DNA from: Prochlorococcus marinus str. MIT 9215
GTDB taxonomy: Bacteria > Cyanobacteriota > Cyanobacteriia > PCC-6307 > Cyanobiaceae
Direction of reading: 5' to 3'
DNA length: 64,000 bases
NCBI RefSeq assembly: GCF_000018065.1
Contig: NC_009840.1
Coordinates: 620,001-684,000, forward strand
The notes below the pieces were generated by a model. It did not search any database. It saw only the letters and a program-made list of their open reading frames with translations, and had not been told where the DNA came from. A program made the translations under genes and the position numbers. Positions 63,616 to 64,000 of this stretch are shown piece by piece. Numbering within the stretch: position 1 is the first letter of the stretch; each line of letters opens with the position of its first letter.

Positions 63616-64000
63616 TTAAGTATTTTTGGGCTTTTCATATCTTGAAAATAATGTTTGAGACAAGATATATCCCGCAATTCCTGCGGCTGTAAAAGCTAAA
63701 CCATTTTTAAATAGAGGTAATAAATCATTTGTTCTGGATATTATCGGTGCCAAACCAAAAATTCCAAATAACATTCCCCATAAGGGAGAAAGAAGAGCTA
63801 AAAATCCAATTGATATGACTTGACCTTCTTTTCTTGGAGCAGATGCAAAACCTGCTACTAAACCTCCAAGAATAGATGTACATAAAGTCCAAACATATTG
63901 TTCTTTGGGTAGACCCGGGACAACTTGACATCCTCCTCTTTCGAGGCAAATCCTTACTGAATCAATTGCATCTAATACTGCACCATCCTCGCCGTGATCT
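63616..64000 (-). CDS. hypothetical membrane protein (partial)
   Basis: The C-terminal 127 residues of a leftward gene that enters from the window end; its start is outside. A hydrophilic part with two cysteines (ICLERGGCQVVPGLP) is followed by three or four hydrophobic helices with glycine-rich faces (TSILGGLVAGFASA, ISIGFLALLSPLWGMLFGIF, AFTAAGIAGYILSQ). No family is recognised. The frame is open throughout and its composition is convincing. Confidence 0.7.
   Translation of the reverse strand, partial: DHGEDGAVLDAIDSVRICLERGGCQVVPGLPKEQYVWTLCTSILGGLVAGFASAPRKEGQVISIGFLALLSPLWGMLFGIFGLAPIISRTNDLLPLFKNGLAFTAAGIAGYILSQTLFSRYEKPKNT

Overview
The window comes from a high-light-adapted Prochlorococcus, or a very close relative. 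It is AT-rich (roughly 30% GC by eye), densely packed and rich in TTG/GTG starts. It carries a Pcb chlorophyll a/b antenna gene, a plant-type lycopene cyclase of the crtL family, a Tic20 homologue, small DUF4278, DUF2811, DUF3531 and DUF3721 proteins typical of marine picocyanobacteria, and the aspC-phnD-phnC-phnE gene order. The strain cannot be named from sequence reading alone. Most of the window is chromosomal backbone; one accessory-looking block lies around a tRNA-Ser gene at about 37.3-44.2 kb.

Layout. 0-2.3 kb: leftward aroA-mnmD-glmU. 2.4-9 kb: rightward comB, nitrilase, amidase, murI, prenyl diphosphate synthase and acs, facing a DUF1350 gene. 9.8-13.7 kb: DEDDh exonuclease, a DUF3721 repeat protein, hisS and small unknowns. 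13.9-22.9 kb: pcbA with a clear terminator, a GltS-like symporter, GST, a GIY-YIG/membrane fusion, two SDRs, a lycopene cyclase (probably epsilon type), an MscS channel and an isochorismatase-like protein. 23-28.1 kb: a Fur-family regulator, ArsS radical SAM enzyme, StpA phosphatase, a divergent dehydrogenase-like gene and an unknown. 28.2-34.5 kb: metY-metA, a SulP transporter, an FAD oxidase and CbiX with a His-rich tail. 34.5-36.8 kb: an intergenic cluster of DnaA-box-like motifs, DUF2811 and a GMC oxidoreductase. 36.8-44.2 kb: small genes including a ribbon-helix-helix plus GIY-YIG-like pair with tandem palindromes in front, Tic20, a TM2 protein, 12-bp tandem repeats, tRNA-Ser(TGA) with a duplicated 5' half, a broken pilin-like gene and a riboswitch-like leader on a 33-residue DUF4278 gene. 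44.2-53.4 kb: B12-dependent nrdJ, a methyltransferase, prfC, a CPP1-like gene, hslO, an ABC ATPase and DUF3531-rsmE-DUF92. 53.4-58.4 kb: SGNH hydrolase, phnE-phnC-phnD-aspC. 58.6-64 kb: a cysteine-poor family-4 UDG, ispG, ctpA, nadA, a TIGR04168 phosphoesterase and a membrane protein cut by the window end.

How it fits together. MetA carries the glutamate that marks acetyl-CoA-using homoserine transacylases, which matches its neighbour MetY. CbiX (corrin/siroheme metal insertion) and NrdJ (a B12-dependent RNR) both belong to cobalamin physiology. ispG, the prenyl synthase, the lycopene cyclase and the VTE6-like kinase feed isoprenoids, carotenoids, quinones and tocopherol. The phn genes give uptake of phosphite or phosphonate but no C-P bond-breaking genes are present here.

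The most unusual observations are the tRNA-Ser recombination scar with its repeat module, the RHH/GIY-YIG-like pair behind paired palindromes, the DnaA-box-like cluster far from any replication gene, genes that have no ATG/GTG/TTG start in the right place (comB and the TIGR04168 gene), and a family-4 UDG lacking three of four iron-sulphur cysteines.
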